From Paramylibacter kogurei (GTDB taxonomy: Bacteria > Pseudomonadota > Alphaproteobacteria > Rhodobacterales > Rhodobacteraceae), in the NCBI RefSeq assembly GCF_002742285.1, contig NZ_MDGM01000012.1, positions 62,001 to 126,000 on the forward strand: 64,000 nt of DNA. Direction: 5' to 3'. Positions 62,644-64,000 of the stretch are shown here, piece after piece (the stretch's first letter is position 1; every line of letters starts with the position of its first letter). Both the position numbers and the translations under genes were made by a program. The notes below the pieces were generated by a model, which saw only the letters and a list, made by a program, of their open reading frames with translations, did not search any database and had not been told where the DNA came from.

Positions 62644-63141
62644 ATGGATAACAACGCAAAAGATTTCGAAAAACGCTTAAAAAAGATTGAAAAGGGTTAC
62701 AAAAAATCGGGCCGCCATAAGGTGGGCAGTAACCCAAAAGCAAAACCATATGCTGGTCGCGGCACATACGGTGCGGTTGATACAGGTATGAATTATTATC
62801 GTAAACGCGAAGGGTTCAAATTTTGGACATTCATGCGTCGGGTCATGTTTTTTGGTATCCTGGCGTTTTTCTGCGCACTTGGTTTGCGCGTGTTTATGTC
62901 AATTCAGATGGGTGCAGATGCGTATGACGCACGTGTGGCGGAACTGCGCGAAGGCACACAGGGTGAACAATACGCCGCTATGGGCATGCAACGTGGCACA
63001 TTGATGTTAACAGTTGAAAGCTTTGTGCGCGATGTGATGAAGAAACCCGCTGAAAGCGCGCCTGCAACGGCATTGCCAAATGGCACAGCCGTGCCCGCCG
63101 ATGCGCAAACCCCAAATGCAGAACAAGCGCCAAGCAATTAA
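62644..63141 (+). CDS. Hypothetical membrane protein with basic N-terminus
   Basis: A 165-residue protein without a recognised domain. The N-terminus is highly basic (DFEKRLKKIEKGYKKSGRHK), one transmembrane helix lies at about 68-87 (MFFGILAFFCALGLRVFMSI), and a periplasmic part ends in a Pro/Ala/Thr-rich tail. The ATG at 62644 follows AGG at a seven-base spacing. Similar small proteins are common in Rhodobacterales but unnamed as far as I recall. It ends in a perfect hairpin that spans the stop codon. Confidence 0.65.
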   Translation: MDNNAKDFEKRLKKIEKGYKKSGRHKVGSNPKAKPYAGRGTYGAVDTGMNYYRKREGFKFWTFMRRVMFFGILAFFCALGLRVFMSIQMGADAYDARVAELREGTQGEQYAAMGMQRGTLMLTVESFVRDVMKKPAESAPATALPNGTAVPADAQTPNAEQAPSN

Positions 63142-63156
63142 GCATTGGCGCTTGTT
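63122..63156. terminator. Hairpin spanning the stop codon, bidirectional terminator candidate
   Basis: AACAAGCGCCAA (63122-63133) and TTGGCGCTTGTT (63145-63156) form a perfect 12-bp stem with an 11-nt loop that contains the TAA stop. It lies between convergent genes. The A/T ends are short, so termination is likely but not certain. Confidence 0.6.
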
Positions 63157-63182
63157 AAGCGTATCAAAATGTCGGGGAGAGA

Positions 63183-63398
63183 TTACATTTTGATTTTTTG
63201 GCAAACTGTTGAAATGTCGCCATAGCAAAGACCGATGTCTGTCAATTCGCGATCTGATAAACGAGACAGCTCTTTTGCGGTCAAACGGCGGGCATACCAT
63301 GTTGCAACTGTTGAACGAACATTGTCCAAAACATTGATTGCGCGGAATACGGAGATTGCACCAAATGGCGCTGTTTTTACTGGTGAGTGAATAGCCAT
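63183..63398 (-). CDS. DUF1127 domain protein
   Basis: A 71-residue protein with the DUF1127 motif at its C-terminal half (LSRLSDRELTDIGLCYGDI). The N-terminal half is weakly amphipathic. Small DUF1127 (YjiS-like) proteins in alphaproteobacteria are linked to stress response, phosphate metabolism and RNA turnover in a few studied species; a function is not established for this one. It is monocistronic, and convergent with the upstream hypothetical membrane protein gene. Confidence 0.85.
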   Translation of the reverse strand: MAIHSPVKTAPFGAISVFRAINVLDNVRSTVATWYARRLTAKELSRLSDRELTDIGLCYGDISTVCQKIKM

Positions 63399-63585
63399 TG
63401 GAACATCCTCTAGTTGGCATGAATTTCTTATCCCGCATGTAGGGAGGCCATAAGTGATTCACAAATGCCCAATTGACATACCCGTGATGCAATCACTGCA
63501 TATATTTTAAGCAAGCCATGCTTGGCACTTGGCAGATGTTCTTGTTTCGTGCTATCTAATGCAAAACAAAAACAAGAGGCAGGGC

Positions 63586-64000
63586 ATGCGCGTTATTGGA
63601 ATTGATCCCGGATTGCGAAATATGGGTTGGGGAATCGTTGATGTGTTTGGTTCCAAAACCAGACATATCGCAAATGGCACATGTCGTAGTTCAAACAAAG
63701 AAAGCCTTGCCATGCGGCTGATGTCGCTGCACCGCCAATTATCGGATGTGCTGGCCATTCATCAACCCGATACATCTGCCGTGGAACTAACATTCGTGAA
63801 CAAAGATGGCGCTGGTTCGTTGAAACTGGGACAGGCGCGCGCGATTTGTTTGCTTGCACCTGCGCAATATGGTTTGGACGTTGCCGAATACGCCCCTAAT
63901 CAAGTGAAAAAGGTTGTGGTTGGCGTGGGGCACGCGGAAAAGCAACAGGTTGATCATATGGTGCGGATGCAGCTGGGCGCGGTTGAAATACATAGTGCCG
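63586..64000 (+). CDS. ruvC: Holliday junction resolvase RuvC, N-terminal part
   Basis: The first 138 codons of RuvC, cut by the window end. RuvC is the dimeric endonuclease that resolves Holliday junctions after RuvAB branch migration. The first catalytic Asp is in [16 protein letters not shown] (D7) and the next acidic residue is the Glu in [21 protein letters not shown] (E67 region). [20 protein letters not shown] contains the conserved lysines. The ATG at 63586 follows GAGGCAGGG. ruvA and ruvB probably follow outside the window. Confidence 0.95.
   Translation, partial: MRVIGIDPGLRNMGWGIVDVFGSKTRHIANGTCRSSNKESLAMRLMSLHRQLSDVLAIHQPDTSAVELTFVNKDGAGSLKLGQARAICLLAPAQYGLDVAEYAPNQVKKVVVGVGHAEKQQVDHMVRMQLGAVEIHSA

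Noticed and set aside
1..64000. Insertion sequences, prophage, integrons, CRISPR arrays
   Set aside because: No transposase, integrase or Cas-like protein, no terminal inverted repeats with target duplications, and no regularly spaced repeat-spacer pattern other than the short 11-bp array.

Overview
This window reads as a chromosomal segment of a marine-type alphaproteobacterium of the order Rhodobacterales (Roseobacter group). The main reasons are: gene order shared with that order (fabI-fabB-fabA divergent from an Irr-type regulator; aroA-cmk ... rpsA-ihfB-lapA-trpF-trpB; phoH-ybeY-corC-lnt followed by metK), a long dimethylglycine dehydrogenase-like protein of the kind common in roseobacters, and a SAM/SAH-type riboswitch in front of metK, a class described from Rhodobacterales. 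Base composition looks moderate to low for this group by eye. No transposase, integrase, phage gene, CRISPR array, rRNA or tRNA was found.

Layout. 1-7.7 kb: tail of a HesA/MoeB/ThiF protein, a 2-hydroxyacid dehydrogenase, an SH3-like secreted protein, an M3 peptidase, a small membrane-anchored protein, the dimethylglycine dehydrogenase-like enzyme and a small HExxH protein. 7.7-12.3 kb: a coupled minus-strand operon (HAD dehalogenase, alpha/beta hydrolase, PLP dehydratase, EEP nuclease) preceded by an M50 protease. 12.3-16.9 kb: fatty acid genes fabA-fabB-fabI opposite Irr, an uncharacterised glycosyltransferase-like gene and a MucR regulator. 16.9-24.6 kb: miaB, an OmpA-like/lipoprotein pair sharing one small Cys-containing domain, phoH-ybeY-corC-lnt, and riboswitch-controlled metK. 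24.7-34.4 kb: trmB, aroA-cmk, an inserted block (structured leader, EF-hand protein, EamA exporter and its MarR regulator), then rpsA, ihfB, lapA, trpF, trpB.

34.5-40.4 kb is a six-gene overlapping operon for a nonulosonic (sialic/legionaminic-type) acid: NeuB-like synthase, NeuC-like hydrolysing epimerase, CMP-sugar synthetase, a Gfo/Idh dehydrogenase, an SDR and, unusually, a Kdo transferase (WaaA) family glycosyltransferase. 40.6-47.7 kb holds ccmF-ccmG-ccmH-ccmI for cytochrome c maturation beside a divergent pair of thiol-redox genes (DsbD/ScsB-like, DsbA/Com1-like). 47.7-55.0 kb is a carnitine/butyrobetaine catabolic operon under a divergent GlxA/CdhR regulator: CaiD-like hydratase, NDP-forming acyl-CoA synthetase, acyl-CoA dehydrogenase, carnitine dehydrogenase fused to a thioesterase, and a BKACE-type cleavage enzyme. 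Its expected product is glycine betaine, whose demethylation product dimethylglycine could feed the enzyme at 4.5-7.0 kb. 55-64 kb: glnE, rpsD with a structured leader, a glycosyltransferase, a small glycine-zipper lipoprotein, an MFS transporter with a branched, riboswitch-like leader, prmA, two small proteins and the start of ruvC.

The items most worth following up are the competing helix next to the metK riboswitch, the multi-branched leader of the MFS transporter, the five 11-bp phased repeats and leader hairpins between cmk and the EF-hand gene, the WaaA-family gene inside the nonulosonic acid operon, and the butyrobetaine/carnitine operon that uses an NDP-forming CoA ligase.
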